From Arthrobacter sp. CAN_C5 (GTDB lineage: Bacteria > Actinomycetota > Actinomycetes > Actinomycetales > Micrococcaceae): a stretch of 64,000 nt of DNA. Numbering within the stretch: the stretch's first letter is position 1; each line of letters starts with the position of its first letter. The notes below the pieces were generated by a model that saw nothing but the letters and a program-made list of their open reading frames with translations, searched no databases and was not told the origin of the DNA. Made by a program: the position numbers and the translations under genes. The stretch spans positions 2,294,001 through 2,358,000 of the forward strand of contig NZ_JAGGMZ010000001.1 in NCBI RefSeq assembly GCF_017875735.1. Direction: 5' to 3'. Below, in pieces: positions 1 to 8,998 of this stretch.

Positions 1-2
1 CG

Positions 3-152
3 AATAACGTCCTCGTTGCGCCCGGCACCGAATGGTTCCCCGCCGAACCCACCGGTCCCTTCATCCGCCTCAACTACTCCGGACCCAACCCCGGCGCCTA
101 CCCACACGCCTCACGCATCATCGGCCAGATTCTGGAGCAGTACGGCAGCTAG
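3..152 (+). CDS. C-terminal end of a MocR-type PLP-dependent regulator (cut by window edge)
   Basis: Only the last 49 codons lie in the window. The frame reads NNVLVAPGTEWFPAEPTGPF and then IRLNYSGPNPGAYP, ending at TAG. It closely resembles the C terminus of the complete GntR/aminotransferase fusion at 59409-60830 (NNVFIAPGNGWFPAEPTGPH). The family has an N-terminal winged helix and a C-terminal fold-type I aminotransferase domain that binds pyridoxal phosphate and acts as effector sensor. The start, DNA-binding part and PLP lysine are outside the window, so only family membership of the tail is supported. Confidence 0.75.
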   Translation, partial: NNVLVAPGTEWFPAEPTGPFIRLNYSGPNPGAYPHASRIIGQILEQYGS

Positions 153-339
153 AAACGGTGCGGCTGGAACCCCGACATACCGATACGGCCTCCGCAAGGG
201 AACCCCACACCGGGACAGCCCGATCGCTCGTCATTGCCCTATCGAACGGCGGTTCGGCATAGGTGCAGCAGGTTGTCCCAGGTGCGGGCCTTGGTGTCAC
301 CGGTTTTCCCGGACGCGCAGATCCAACACGTAAAGGTCA

Positions 340-788
340 TCAGTTTCGGTCGCCCGTCTGGGTTACCCCTGCATCATCAACATAGTTGTAGGTCGGAGTG
401 ACCGACTCCCCCAGCGGCCGGTAGCCCGACCGCTCATAGAGTATCCGGACCTGGTCATTATCGACACCCACGCCGAGGTAGATCGTACTGAATCCGGCCG
501 CGGCCGCCTGTTCCTCGGCCCAAGCGCACAGTGCGGTGCCGGCACCCAGTCCCCGGCTGACGCCTCAACATAGAGGTGCTTGAGCTCGGGGTTGTGCTCT
601 GCGCTCAGGTCCAGGACCACGCTGCCCAGCGGGATATCACCGAACCAGGCCGCCGCATAGAGGATAGTTCCGGATTCCTCCTACTCAACCAGACTCCGCG
701 CAATGCCCGCCCCCGGAGGTTCATACCGACTCAGGGTTTCCACGTCAGGGGGCGCGCACACCCGCACCGATAATGCGCGTTCCGCCAT
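340..788 (-). pseudogene. GNAT-family N-acetyltransferase, decayed
   Basis: Reading from ATG at 788 gives MAERALSVRVCAPPDVETLS, then an in-frame TAG at 681-683, then LYAAAWFGDIPLGSVVLDLS and HNPELKHLYVEASAGDW. Around 555-565 the frame changes and continues as GTALCAWAEEQAAAAGFSTI and YLGVGVDNDQVRILYERSGY, ending at TGA 340-342. The GxGxG/A-type acetyl-CoA loop followed by N-x-x-A-x-x-x-Y-x-x-x-GF is the classic GNAT pattern (here NDQVRILYERSGY). One stop and one frameshift make it a pseudogene. The substrate of the ancestral enzyme cannot be told. Confidence 0.7.
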
Positions 789-1084
789 CTGAGCCCCCGT
801 TGAAATCGATTGACCACAGCGTACGGGTGAGGAATCATTTCGCCCCGGGGTCCCCTCCACGGTGCTGTCCCACGCCTGACCCGCGGACCACCCGACCGAG
901 AAAGTGGCAGGTGACGAATCCGTAAATGGGACACACCCAAAAATCTGCGTCGGAGCTCATTGATAGAAGGCGTGGGACGGAGCGGATTCCTCGTACGTCC
1001 AGACGATGACATCGCGCCTGACTTCCATAGATGATCCTAAACAACTTCTCACGTGGGTGAAGAAGAGAGAGGAAATGAGGTTGT

Positions 1085-1491
1085 GATCGGGTCCGGCCTT
1101 TGTCTGGCCTCTTACGGAGCAGCAACTTCGCAGCTATATGGCCAATCCACAGCGGCGGTACTGGTATGCGGTGGAGCCTGAGACCGGTGAGTTGACCGGT
1201 CACGCGTCACTGCTGGTGGATCAGCCGGCCCGGATGACGCGGTTGGGCTACATCATTGTGGATCCACAGCGCAGGGGCCAAAGTCTGGGACGGGAACTGG
1301 TGCAGCAATCCATCCAGACCGGCTTCGGACTCACCGGCCTGCCTTCGATGAAGCTGCACGTCTACGCACAACACTGTGGCCCGGCGGCTCTATGCCAGTC
1401 TGGGGTTAGGAAAACGGCTTCAGCTTCCGCACCGACGTCGACAGCGTCTCCGGTGAAGCCCTCGAAATGGAAGTATGCCGCAGCGAAGTGA
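1085..1491 (+). pseudogene. GNAT-family N-acetyltransferase fragment with frameshifts
   Basis: The frame from about 1085 lacks a start and reads WPLTEQQLRSYMANPQRRYW, then GHASLLVDQPARMTRLGYII and VDPQRRGQSLGRELVQQSI. RRGQSLGRELV is the GNAT acetyl-CoA binding loop (R/Q-x-x-G-x-G/A). After LHVYA near 1365 the expected motif HNTVARRLYASLG lies in the +1 frame, and a third frame then gives ENGFSFRTDVDS. The gene is therefore truncated at its 5' end and carries two frameshifts. It is not the same gene as the GNAT relic at 340-788. Its substrate is unknown. Confidence 0.65.
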
Positions 1492-1780
1492 CCACGGTGA
1501 ACTGCTATGCCGATAAGTGCACCGGCGAAGTACCCCGTCCGCACCATGCTGCGGCGCGGCGCTGGGTTCCTAGAGACAACGCCTTGGGAGAATCGCAGGG
1601 AGGGGACTAATTGTTGGACTGGCTCAGCCCTGACAGGCCCCGTGTGCCTTCACCTGAGTCAGGCACCATCGCCCAGGTACACCTCGCGCTGAGGGCTCTG
1701 TTCTCGGGCACCATCTGGGTTTGTGAACGGCGTTCCGGGATTCAGAGTTGCGCGTATGGATCATAGGTCTTCTTGTCAGA
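1492..1780. other. Gene-poor stretch
   Basis: Short open frames exist here but none has a convincing ribosome binding site or recognisable family. It separates the second GNAT relic from the terminator of the MFS gene. Confidence 0.4.
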
Positions 1781-1823
1781 TTGAGGGGCCGTCTCGCTTG
1801 CGTTAGGCGGGACGGCCCCTCAA
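1781..1823 (-). terminator. Rho-independent-type terminator of the His-rich MFS gene
   Basis: Two 17-base arms, TTGAGGGGCCGTCTCGC and GCGGGACGGCCCCTCAA with one mismatch, are separated by a 9-base loop. The hairpin lies 19 bp beyond the stop codon of the leftward gene at 1842. Confidence 0.75.
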
Positions 1824-1841
1824 TGGTGCAGCGGGGGCTGC

Positions 1842-3323
1842 TCAGTGGTGGTGTGCTGCGTTATCGTGTCCGTTGGTGACCGGCTCGGCTGGTGCCATCG
1901 TGTCGTTGTGATGGCCATGCCCTTCGCCGGCTGAGCCCTGCTCGTGGGCATGCGTTGTAACGCTTGCGCGCCTGTCGAGAATCACCCAGGTCACCACCGC
2001 GATGATGAGCCCGGTTGCAGTGATGAGGCCGCCGATCCAGTTCACCGACGCCAGCCCGAGTCCGCCGTCGATGGCTGCACCGCCGAGGGTGATGCCGATG
2101 GCGCTGCCCAGGGTGAACGCGGAGATGTTCGCCGCGGACGCCACATCGGGAGCGTGGCCGGCAGCGTTCATGACGCGTAGTTGCAGGGGTGCGACGACCG
2201 CGAAGGCGGTCACACCGAACACGAAGGTCATGATCACTGCTGAGATCGGATTTTGGATGGCGAAGGTCATCGCGAAGAGCACCACTGCCAGGGTTGCGAG
2301 TGCGCCGAGCACGGTGGGCATGAGTGCCTTATCAGCGAGCTTTCCTCCGAGCGCATTCCCGACAAAGAGACCGGCGCCGAACAGCAGCAGGAGTGGGGTG
2401 ATCCAGGCCGAGTCGAACCCGGTGACCTCGGTGTACTGCGGCGCGAGGTAGACGAAACTGGTGAATACACCGCCGTAACCGAAGAGTGTGGTGAGCAAGG
2501 CTCCCCAGACAGCTGGCCGGGTGAGTGCCCTGAGCTGCTCTCGCAGAGTGGGCCCGTTTCCGGCGCCGCCGAGATGGGCAAGAGCGTGGGCATCGAGACC
2601 CTCAAATTCGCTGCCAGGTGCTGACGCGACATCGCCGTGCCCGTGCGACGCAGCCGAGGTGTCGGCGGGCACAACGAGGCTCTGCCCTACTGTCGCTTCA
2701 TGGGTATGTGCGTGCATACCTGCGAAGTCGTGGGAGTGGTGCGCATCGGACGCGTGCACGCCCTGCTGGGCGGTTCGTGGCAGCGAGTGGAGCAGTCCTA
2801 GCAGCGCGATTCCCCCGAAGATGACCAGCGTCCAGAAGGTGAACCGCCACCCAAAAGCTTGACCAACCGCGGCTCCGAGCGGGGCGCCCAGCACCGTGGA
2901 CGCCGTGAGCCCGGAGAATACGATCGCTACCGCCCGCCCCTTCCTCTTCGCGTCGACAAGTTCCGCGGCAAAGACGGCTGCGATACCGAGGAAGGCGCCG
3001 TGTGCGGTGGCGGAGATCACGCGTCCTGTCATGATCAGCTCATAGCTGGGCCCCAGCGCCGACACCACGTTGCCAAAGAGAAATACTGCGGTTGTCAGTA
3101 GCAGCATGGACCGGCGCCCGAACTTGGTACCGATCGCAGTAAACACTGGGGCGCCGATTGCGACGCCCAGCGCGTAAACGCTTTCGAGTGCGCCTACCTG
3201 CCCGTAAGTGACGTTCAGGTCTTCGGCGATCTCTCTGACGACTCCGGCGACGATGAACTCATCGGCTCCCATTGCGAATGCGCCGATGACCATCGCCCAG
3301 ATCGCGAGTGGCAACGTTTTCAT
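1842..3323 (-). CDS. MFS efflux transporter (DHA1/AraJ-like) with His-rich loop and tail
   Basis: A 493-residue, 12-helix major facilitator protein beginning MKTLPLAIWAMVIGAFAMGA. The DHA1/AraJ-Cmx family exports drugs or small molecules by proton antiport across the cytoplasmic membrane. The start at 3323 was chosen over a longer frame because AAGGAGC lies just upstream and the N terminus then fits the family. Unusually, the central loop between helices 6 and 7 (about residues 188-260) is packed with His (DAHHSHDFAGMHAHTH, ASHGHGD). The C-terminal tail is also His-rich (GEGHGHHND, DNAAHHH). A CsoR-type operator lies 84 bp upstream. I infer a role in metal tolerance, as exporter of a metal or metal chelate; the substrate itself is not shown by the sequence. 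Confidence 0.85.
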   Translation of the reverse strand: MKTLPLAIWAMVIGAFAMGADEFIVAGVVREIAEDLNVTYGQVGALESVYALGVAIGAPVFTAIGTKFGRRSMLLLTTAVFLFGNVVSALGPSYELIMTGRVISATAHGAFLGIAAVFAAELVDAKRKGRAVAIVFSGLTASTVLGAPLGAAVGQAFGWRFTFWTLVIFGGIALLGLLHSLPRTAQQGVHASDAHHSHDFAGMHAHTHEATVGQSLVVPADTSAASHGHGDVASAPGSEFEGLDAHALAHLGGAGNGPTLREQLRALTRPAVWGALLTTLFGYGGVFTSFVYLAPQYTEVTGFDSAWITPLLLLFGAGLFVGNALGGKLADKALMPTVLGALATLAVVLFAMTFAIQNPISAVIMTFVFGVTAFAVVAPLQLRVMNAAGHAPDVASAANISAFTLGSAIGITLGGAAIDGGLGLASVNWIGGLITATGLIIAVVTWVILDRRASVTTHAHEQGSAGEGHGHHNDTMAPAEPVTNGHDNAAHHH

Positions 3324-3406
3324 TTCTGCAGCTCCTTTCCTTTGCAGTCCGTGGTGCCCGGGTCGACCTGTATCGGCTCGTCGCGCCATACACTTCAAAA
3401 CTCTTT

Positions 3407-3421
3407 TACCCCCTAGGGGTA
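3407..3421 (-). promoter_or_regulatory. CsoR-type operator upstream of the His-rich MFS gene
   Basis: TACCCCCTAGGGGTA is a near-perfect palindrome matching the G/C-tract core of CsoR-family operators. It lies 84 bp upstream of the MFS start codon, at a position suited to overlapping the promoter. Confidence 0.75.
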
Positions 3422-3423
3422 TT

Positions 3424-3904
3424 CTTGTTCGACGGAATGTTATGAGCAGGTAGTTTGGGGCCACCGGAGCGCGGCCGGCTGCGAAAGAGGCAGCGCCGGC
3501 GCGTTTATCCTAGAGTTGATCCGCCCCTGGTAACCCTGTCGCCCCTCGCACTCAGGTAGGCAAGCAACGACGATCTCCGGCACGGGAGAATCGACCGTAA
3601 ATCCGCTTAGCGGTTTTCGCCTGAACGGGGCCACCGACGCTGACACCGGCCAGGTTGGTGCTACATTCCCGTTGCGGGGAGCCGCCCCCGAATACTGGGA
3701 TGACCGTGATGAGGGGTGCCGTACGGATGGTCAACCCTGCGCTGACGTCGTGACGGCCATTCTGATTTCCGTTTTAGTGGACTGGAGTTCGCTGTTCACC
3801 TCCAACGAGCGAACCTTGTTGGCGCGTTCTCGTAGAAGCGAGCTCGCCACGAAAACCACAGATGCCTCTCCGTTCAGCCAAGACGGAGTTAACCTCCGGG
3901 CCAG
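3424..3904. other. Intergenic stretch without a recognisable gene
   Basis: Short overlapping frames on both strands show no family features or ribosome binding sites. It separates the MFS operator from the csoR pseudogene. Confidence 0.4.
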
Positions 3905-4174
3905 TCAGGAGCGCACAAAACGCGCAACCGCTTCGGAAGCTTCCTGCATCTTGGCGTCGGCGGCCTTGGGGTTGAGCCGGGCGGCGTCCAGCACACAGTG
4001 CTTCATGTGGTCATCGAGCAGTCCGAGCGCTACGCCGCGGAGGGCGGCAGTGAGGGCAAAAATCTGGGTGAAGATGTCGATGCAGTACTACTCCTCATCG
4101 ACCATGCGGGCAATGCCACGAGCCTGACCCTCAATCCGCTTCATGCGCGCCAGGTAGCGATCCTTGTTCGTCAT
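3905..4174 (-). pseudogene. csoR: csoR pseudogene (copper-sensing repressor), truncated and with a stop codon
   Basis: The frame reads MTNKDRYLARMKRIEGQARG, then IARMVDEE-stop-YCIDIF, then LGLLDDHMKHCVLDAARLN. It is a near-identical copy of the intact csoR at 16268-16603. A single C-to-T change turned the Gln codon before YCID into TAG (4088-4090). The N-terminal 25 codons and the whole promoter are missing: relative to the other copy, 433 bp are deleted between about 4180 and 4196, so the relic abuts the operator of the next gene. Copper ligands Cys-His-Cys are still encoded. Confidence 0.9.
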
Positions 4175-4195
4175 ATAGCCTGCAACGGTAGCGGA

Positions 4196-4214
4196 ATACC
4201 CTAGGGGGGTATAT
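4196..4214 (+). promoter_or_regulatory. CsoR-type operator of copper-protein gene, copy A
   Basis: ATACCCTAGGGGGGTATAT, an imperfect palindrome identical to the one at 16992-17010. It lies 121 bp upstream of the chosen start of the copper-binding protein. Confidence 0.75.
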
Positions 4215-4334
4215 AGTTCTCGTACTAGACAGACCTCCAAGGGCTCCGATTCAAGGAACGAACAGAACCTTCCCGCCTACATCATCGTGGACTGCCCCTT
4301 CGAATCAGAGCTGACAACGAAAGTTGGAAACGAC

Positions 4335-5165
4335 ATGACGAACGAACTCGATCACACAAACCACGAAAACCACGGGGGCAACAGCTCACAGGGACACAGC
4401 GCCGAGCCCGGTGCCGGCCCCCATACCGGTCATGGCAGTACCCACCCTGGCGGAGTGCTCGTGTCCGAGCATGGCTACACTCTCGAGCTGGATGCCTCGA
4501 TCCTAGGCATCGGAGTGCAGAGCGTGAGCTTCAGGATCATCGGGCCCGATGGGCAGCCGGTCACCAAGTACCAAGAAGTGCATGAGAAGGAACTGCACCT
4601 GATCGCCGTCCGGCGCGACATGGCCCACTTCCAGCACGTACATCCGGTGAGGGATGATTCCGGAACCTGGGTCATCGATCTGAGCCTGAACCCCGGTGTC
4701 TGGCGGATCTTCGCCGACTTCCACCCCGCCGGGCACGGTCAGCCGATGACCCTGGGTAGCGATGCCTCCGTCGGCGGCACGTATGAGCCGCAGCAGCTGC
4801 CCGCGGCGGACCGGACGGTGCAGCTGGGCGCCTACACCGTGACGCTCGAGGGCGGACTTGTGGCGAACGAGGCCACCGAGCTGACGTTCACAGTCAGCAG
4901 GAACGGCCAACCCGTAACAGACCTCCAACCCTATTTGGGAGCTTTCGGTCATCTGGTGGCACTGCGGGGCGGGGATCTCGCCTACCTCCATGTACACCCG
5001 GAAGGCGGCCCGGGCGACGGACAGACGAAGCCTGGGCCGAAGGTCTCGTTCTTCGCTGTCGCCCCATCAGCCGGTGCCTACCGCCTCCACCTGGACTTCC
5101 AGCACGAGGGAACTGTCCGGACAGCACAGTTCACCGTGTACGCGACTGCGGCCACCACAGCCTGA
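4335..5165 (+). CDS. His-rich predicted copper-binding protein, copy A
   Basis: A 276-residue protein identical to the one at 17131-17961. Residues 1-40 are His/Gly-rich (NHENHGGNSSQGH, GPHTGHGSTH). Two repeated beta-rich domains follow. Each carries a conserved His pattern: HEKELHLIAV...HFQHVHP in the first and GAFGHLVAL...YLHVHPEGG in the second. The 341-residue paralogue at 24524 has the same two domains plus a signal/anchor segment; this one has no clear signal peptide. The His clusters and the CsoR operator support copper binding, but the biochemical role is inferred. An earlier GTG at 4287 is possible. The leader continues to the ATG of a DUF2306 gene 60 bp downstream. Confidence 0.75.
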   Translation: MTNELDHTNHENHGGNSSQGHSAEPGAGPHTGHGSTHPGGVLVSEHGYTLELDASILGIGVQSVSFRIIGPDGQPVTKYQEVHEKELHLIAVRRDMAHFQHVHPVRDDSGTWVIDLSLNPGVWRIFADFHPAGHGQPMTLGSDASVGGTYEPQQLPAADRTVQLGAYTVTLEGGLVANEATELTFTVSRNGQPVTDLQPYLGAFGHLVALRGGDLAYLHVHPEGGPGDGQTKPGPKVSFFAVAPSAGAYRLHLDFQHEGTVRTAQFTVYATAATTA

Positions 5166-5228
5166 CGTGACCACGACCGCCTCATAACAACTTCATCACT
5201 ACACCCCCCGCCAAAGGACCAGATCATC

Positions 5229-5948
5229 ATGACCGACAAGGAGGCCCCCAGGGCTGTGACAACCGTCCCGGTGGTCAGCGCTGAGCGGAAGCGGATTGGC
5301 CCGCTTGCATGGCTTCTTCCTACCCTGCTTATGGCCCTTGGCCTCATCCCCCTCCTTGCGGGCACCCTTCGGCGTATCGCGCTGTCCCTCGGCGCGGCCG
5401 ATGCCTCCGCGAACGGAGGAACCGAGGCCATTCCTCTCCCGGCGCTCATCCACATCCTAGGTGCCTCTGTCTATGTCATTCTGGGCGCTTTGCAGTTCTC
5501 CAGGGGTTTCCGCCGGCGCCGGCCCGCCTGGCACCGCTTCGCTGGACGCGTCCTGCTAGCAGCAGGATTATTCGTGGCCCTGTCGGGGCTGTGGCTGAAC
5601 CACTTCGTTTCCTTTCCGGCCGGTTCGGGTGACCTGCTGTATGTCTTCCGCTTGCTGGCTGGTACCGGAATGGCCGTCAGTATCGTTCTTGGTTTCTCCG
5701 CTATCCGGCGCCGGAACATTCCCGGCCACCGGAAGTGGATGATCAGGGCCTACGCCATCGGACTAGGAGCCGGCACACAGGTGTTTACCCTCGGTTTCGG
5801 AGAGGCACTGTTCGGGAAAAGTGAAGTGGGGACGGCGTTGCTCAACGGCGCCGGCTGGGCGGTCAATCTCACCGTGGCGGAATTGGCGATACGCAGGCGG
5901 AAGAGGGACCGGGGTAGCCCCGCAGGGACCATGGGGCCTGAGCTGTGA
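5229..5948 (+). CDS. DUF2306-family integral membrane protein
   Basis: A 239-residue membrane protein with about six hydrophobic segments. It contains the DUF2306 pattern HILGASVYVILGALQFSRGF, then RPAWHRFAGRVLLAAGL, then GHRKWMIRAYAIGLGAGTQV. The conserved His and Arg residues in and between helices are typical of the family, whose function is unknown. A paralogue is at 56804-57502. The ATG follows AAAGGACCAG and is exactly where copies A and B of the copper module diverge. The stop overlaps the start of the next small gene (GTGA), implying translational coupling. Confidence 0.8.
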   Translation: MTDKEAPRAVTTVPVVSAERKRIGPLAWLLPTLLMALGLIPLLAGTLRRIALSLGAADASANGGTEAIPLPALIHILGASVYVILGALQFSRGFRRRRPAWHRFAGRVLLAAGLFVALSGLWLNHFVSFPAGSGDLLYVFRLLAGTGMAVSIVLGFSAIRRRNIPGHRKWMIRAYAIGLGAGTQVFTLGFGEALFGKSEVGTALLNGAGWAVNLTVAELAIRRRKRDRGSPAGTMGPEL

Positions 5949-6371
5949 CGACGACAATTCCCAGCAGGGATGACCTTCAGCACTATGAGTTCCGGGACAC
6001 CGGACACCTCGATGATCACTGGGCTGGATGGTTCGGGGGACGTTCAGCTTACACACGAGGGCGTCGGGACGACGGCCCTTCGCGGGCCGGTGGGCGACCC
6101 GGCCACTCTGCACAGCCTCCTGGCCAAGATCCGCGATACCGGAGTGGTCCTCCTTCCCTGCAGATCATTGGTTGTCCTTCCGCACAGACTGGGCCTCGCT
6201 GAAACTACACAGGGTCTCCACGACTGCGGCACTTCACCTTGGCAAGAAGGCACCCGTCCCAGAAAACCCGCAGGAATAAGGAGTAGCGCCAGCACCAATC
6301 CGCCACACAAAATAGACGAACAAAATGGCCATTTTTTTACGCTTCACAAGCGCGGGCCCCTGCCTAATTAG
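5945..6371 (+). pseudogene. Small conserved hypothetical protein, frameshifted (relative of 48164 gene)
   Basis: From GTG 5945 the frame reads MTTTIPSRDDLQHYEFRDTG and HLDDHWAGWFGG. It then shifts near 6035 to LTHEGVGTTALRGPVGDPAT and LHSLLAKIRDTGVVLL. The intact relative at 48164-48424 has RYEIRIDGHIDAEWADWFEG and LLADQAALHGLLRKVGSLGM in one frame. The start overlaps the DUF2306 stop codon. The function is unknown. The pairing of this family with DUF2306 membrane proteins recurs in the 47-57 kb cluster. Confidence 0.65.
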
Positions 6372-6613
6372 AAACACCCCGGTTTCGCGTCCGCCCCTTT
6401 ATATCGGCAAGTCCCGATTCTGCACCGCATACCGGCAGCCCCACATCGCGCAGCACCAAAGCTGGAGCGATCACCCCTTGACCCCCGTCGCCTGAAAGGC
6501 AGATAAGGAGGATATGCGAGGAGCAGTAGAAGCGGGGAAATGATGCTGTGTCGTCACATAGTCCGTGTGCGTGCCCCAATAACGTGGGGGACCAATCTAC
6601 CGCTGGTATCCCT

Positions 6614-6890
6614 GTTACCTTTTTCGTAGCCGGTCCTGTTGCAGGATGAGGGTATGTTGGACGGTCGGTCCCGGCGTGGCTTATTCCCCCAGTCTTAGAT
6701 GATCCGGGGGTGTCATCACCGGGGACCGGCGGAGCGGCAAACGCGCCGACGGCCAACGCCATAATCAAGCCCTCATCGCCCTCCCACGCAGGTGATCCGA
6801 TGCACTCTTCGACATGGTCCGCGCCCGAGCCCTCTGCCAGGTCACTAACCGCGGAACCTGCCATCAGCCGCTTGACGAAAACCATAGTGA
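6614..6890 (+). mobile_element. IS110-family relic 1, internally deleted
   Basis: Bases 6614-6720 match, in inverted orientation, the 5' non-coding end of the IS110 relic at 7047-7790. Bases 6735-6885 still encode a decayed transposase C terminus (GQRHNQALIALPRR-stop-SDALFDMV). This corresponds to EKRHNQALIALARRRCDTLY in the other relic. A 23-bp sequence at 6865-6887 is the exact inverted complement of 7047-7069. The catalytic N-terminal part has been deleted. Together this is a tail-to-tail partner of the second relic. Confidence 0.7.
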
Positions 6891-7046
6891 CCCTGAATCC
6901 TCTCGAGACCTGCCCGGCTCCTCCTGCTTGACGCGGGCGAACTGGCCTGCCTGCTGTCGACCATTGAAGGTGGCGAATTCTGGCGGGGGCTGCTCTGTCC
7001 CGCCGGTGGGGTCGCATCCACATCGTGCGCAAACCGGGGGGTGCCT

Positions 7047-7790
7047 CTATGGTTTTCGTCAAGCGGCTGTGGCCGGTCGTGGTTCGTAAAAGGTTCCGTC
7101 TCTGAGCATGGCGTAGAGGGTGTCGCAGCGGCGGCGGGCGAGTGCAATAAGGGCTTGATTGTGGCGTTTTTCCTCGGACCGTTTTCGGTCGTAGTAGGCC
7201 CTGGATGGCGGGTCCTTTAGCGCCGCGAAGGCGGAGAGGAACAGGGCACGTTTGCAGGTCAGGGATCCGGCGCATCGCCAACCCGGGTAGGTAGCCGACA
7301 GTTACGTCGGCTACCTGGACCACCGCGACGGGGAGCGCCCCGATCGTGGCCGGCTGGTCAACAACTAACAACAGGTTGCCGTGTCGTTTCAGCGTGAGAA
7401 GGATTTCACGTAGCCGGGCCTCGTCATTGGGTAAAGCCTTATCGAAGAGCTTCTTCCCTGACCGGTCCAAGGCTACTGCGTGATGTTCGCTCTTGCCGAC
7501 GTCCAGACCGATGAACACAACAATGCTTTCATGGTTGCCAATCACCTGTTCCTCCTAGTCGCAGCACCTAATAGTTCAGTGCTGGACTGCCCCATGGTGT
7601 CAGAGCCCGGCATCCACGTTACGCACGACCTTCGAACTGTCCTGCCTCTATCAGCGGTCTCTATAGCACCTACCAACCCCGGTGACAACGCCCCCCCGGA
7701 TCATGGATGACTGGGGGCGGCAATCATGCCGGGGCCAGCAGGCCAGCACACCCATATCCTGCAACAGGAACAGGCTACGAAAAAGGTAAC
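7047..7790 (-). mobile_element. IS110-family relic 2
   Basis: This leftward IS110 element has a 5' non-coding end at 7681-7790 (repeated inverted at 6614-6720) and a transposase remnant ending with TGA at 7059-7061. The 3' end shares a 23-bp inverted repeat with relic 1. An 18-base G run (7791-7808) directly abuts its outer 5' end. Confidence 0.7.
7059..7545 (-). pseudogene. IS110-family transposase, frameshifted and internally deleted
   Basis: The N-terminal part reads VFIGLDVGKSEHHAVALDRS and LLLVVDQPATIGALPVAVVQ, the DEDD/RuvC-like start of IS110 transposases (GLDVGKxxH). After AMRRIPDL near 7265 the central region with the remaining catalytic acids and linker is missing. The C-terminal domain resumes in another frame as RALFLSAFAALKDPPSRAYY and KRHNQALIALARRRCDTLYA. 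Intact family members are about 400 residues, so roughly 240 are lost. The open frame happens to run on to 6364, but that extension is not homologous and is not counted. Confidence 0.85.
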
Positions 7791-7808
7791 GGGGGGGGGG
7801 GGGGGGGG
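7791..7808. repeat. 18-base G homopolymer
   Basis: An uninterrupted run of 18 G bases lies immediately outside the 5' end of IS110 relic 2. Runs of this length are rare in bacterial genomes and also a known sequencing or assembly hazard. Confidence 0.9.
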
Positions 7809-7939
7809 CGTGTCCCAATCACCCGCGCTTGGGCGTTTAGGTGCGAACCTGCTGTGTACGGTAGCGGTCTACGGCCCGCCTTTTGATTGCCAATTGCGCG
7901 GATTCTGCCGACTGGAGACGCACACTGGACCGTGCTCAC

Positions 7940-8960
7940 CGGGCGAGCTGGTGTGGATCCAACGAGGATGTCATGATAACGATTTTTCCAAAAATGCCTA
8001 CGCTGTGCGCGGTGCTGCAAAGCTTCACCAATCTGATGCACGGTATAGATCGAGACGAGGACTGGAACGATCCGGTGTTAATCAATAAACCGAACCATAT
8101 CTTCAAAGATGTCCCGGGATCCGGTTTCGATGCCGTGTAGTGTCACATTTTTGGTGACGAACTCGTAGGTGTTGATTGCGCGGCCAGGCCAGCGATGAGT
8201 CCGATGAAGCTGATTGTTTCACCGATTCTTAATGCGTTGAGTGACTGGTTGAGGTTTTCCCCGCCGATCGTTTCAACCACATGATTGACCCCGTCCCCGG
8301 CATCGATTCTCATGACTTCCGCGGCGAAGAGCCGGGTTGTGCTGTGATTGATGTGCGGGCGGCACCGAGGTGGCGCGCCTTGTCAAGTTTCCCGTCGGTG
8401 CTGGAGGTGATGATAGGAATGCCGCGTGTGAGGACGAACTGCATCGCGAACATGGACACACCGCCGATACCATGGATTAGCACCGTTCGCCCGGCTGGAC
8501 ACGGCTGCGCCGTGCCACGGCATCACGGCGGAGACGGGGAGGGCCGCGGCGTGCTCGTCATCGAGGCTTCGGGGCGCTCCCAAGGCAGCATCCTGATCCA
8601 GAACCACGTATTCAGCCAGCATGCCGCGGTTGACGGGCCCGCCGACCGGATAGACGTACGTCTCGCGCGTAAGCGCACCGGAGCGCCACTTCGGCAGAAA
8701 CACGGCCGATACGCGGTCCCCGAGCTCGAACCTGTCAAGACCGGATCCGACGCCAACTACGAAGTCGACGGCATCGGAAACCGGCGCTACGGCACCTGCA
8801 GGCTTCCAGCCCCCATTCCATTGATCACCATGAGGTCGCGATAGTTCACGGAGAGGGCGGTGACTTTCACCAGCACCTCCCCGTGTCCCGGCTGGGGTAC
8901 CGGGACGCCCGAAGCGGCGTCGTGAACCTACAGTTTTCGGGATTGCAGCTAACCGGCAGG
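7940..8960 (-). pseudogene. Zinc-type/MDR-family alcohol dehydrogenase, heavily decayed
   Basis: Joining frames on the minus strand reconstructs a medium-chain dehydrogenase. The pieces are VHDAASGVPVPQPGHG and EVLVKVTALSVNYRDLMVIN, then FLPKWRSGALTRETY and PVGGPVNRGMLAEYVVLDQD. The Rossmann motif follows as RTVLIHGIGGVSMFAMQFVL, then DGVNHVVETIGGENLNQSLN, and the end is HSVGIFGKIVIMTSS. GxGGVxxFAxQ is the NAD(P)-binding glycine motif. At least two stop codons and three frameshifts separate these parts. The likely ancestor is an NADPH:quinone reductase or alcohol dehydrogenase relative; the substrate is not inferable. Confidence 0.75.
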
Positions 8961-8998
8961 TTGTTTCAGTTCGCCAGAGCGCGAGATGTCGGCACCTC

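Noticed and set aside
835-1203. Minus-strand frames of about 100 residues
   Set aside because: No family resemblance and no ribosome binding site; they overlap the GNAT relic region.
2002-2451. Long plus-strand frames opposite the His-rich MFS gene
   Set aside because: They mirror the codon structure of the real gene, lack ribosome binding sites and have low-complexity composition.
6364-7545. A 393-residue open frame as one protein
   Set aside because: Only the first part is IS110-like; the rest crosses a frameshift, a second relic and unrelated DNA and has no family features.
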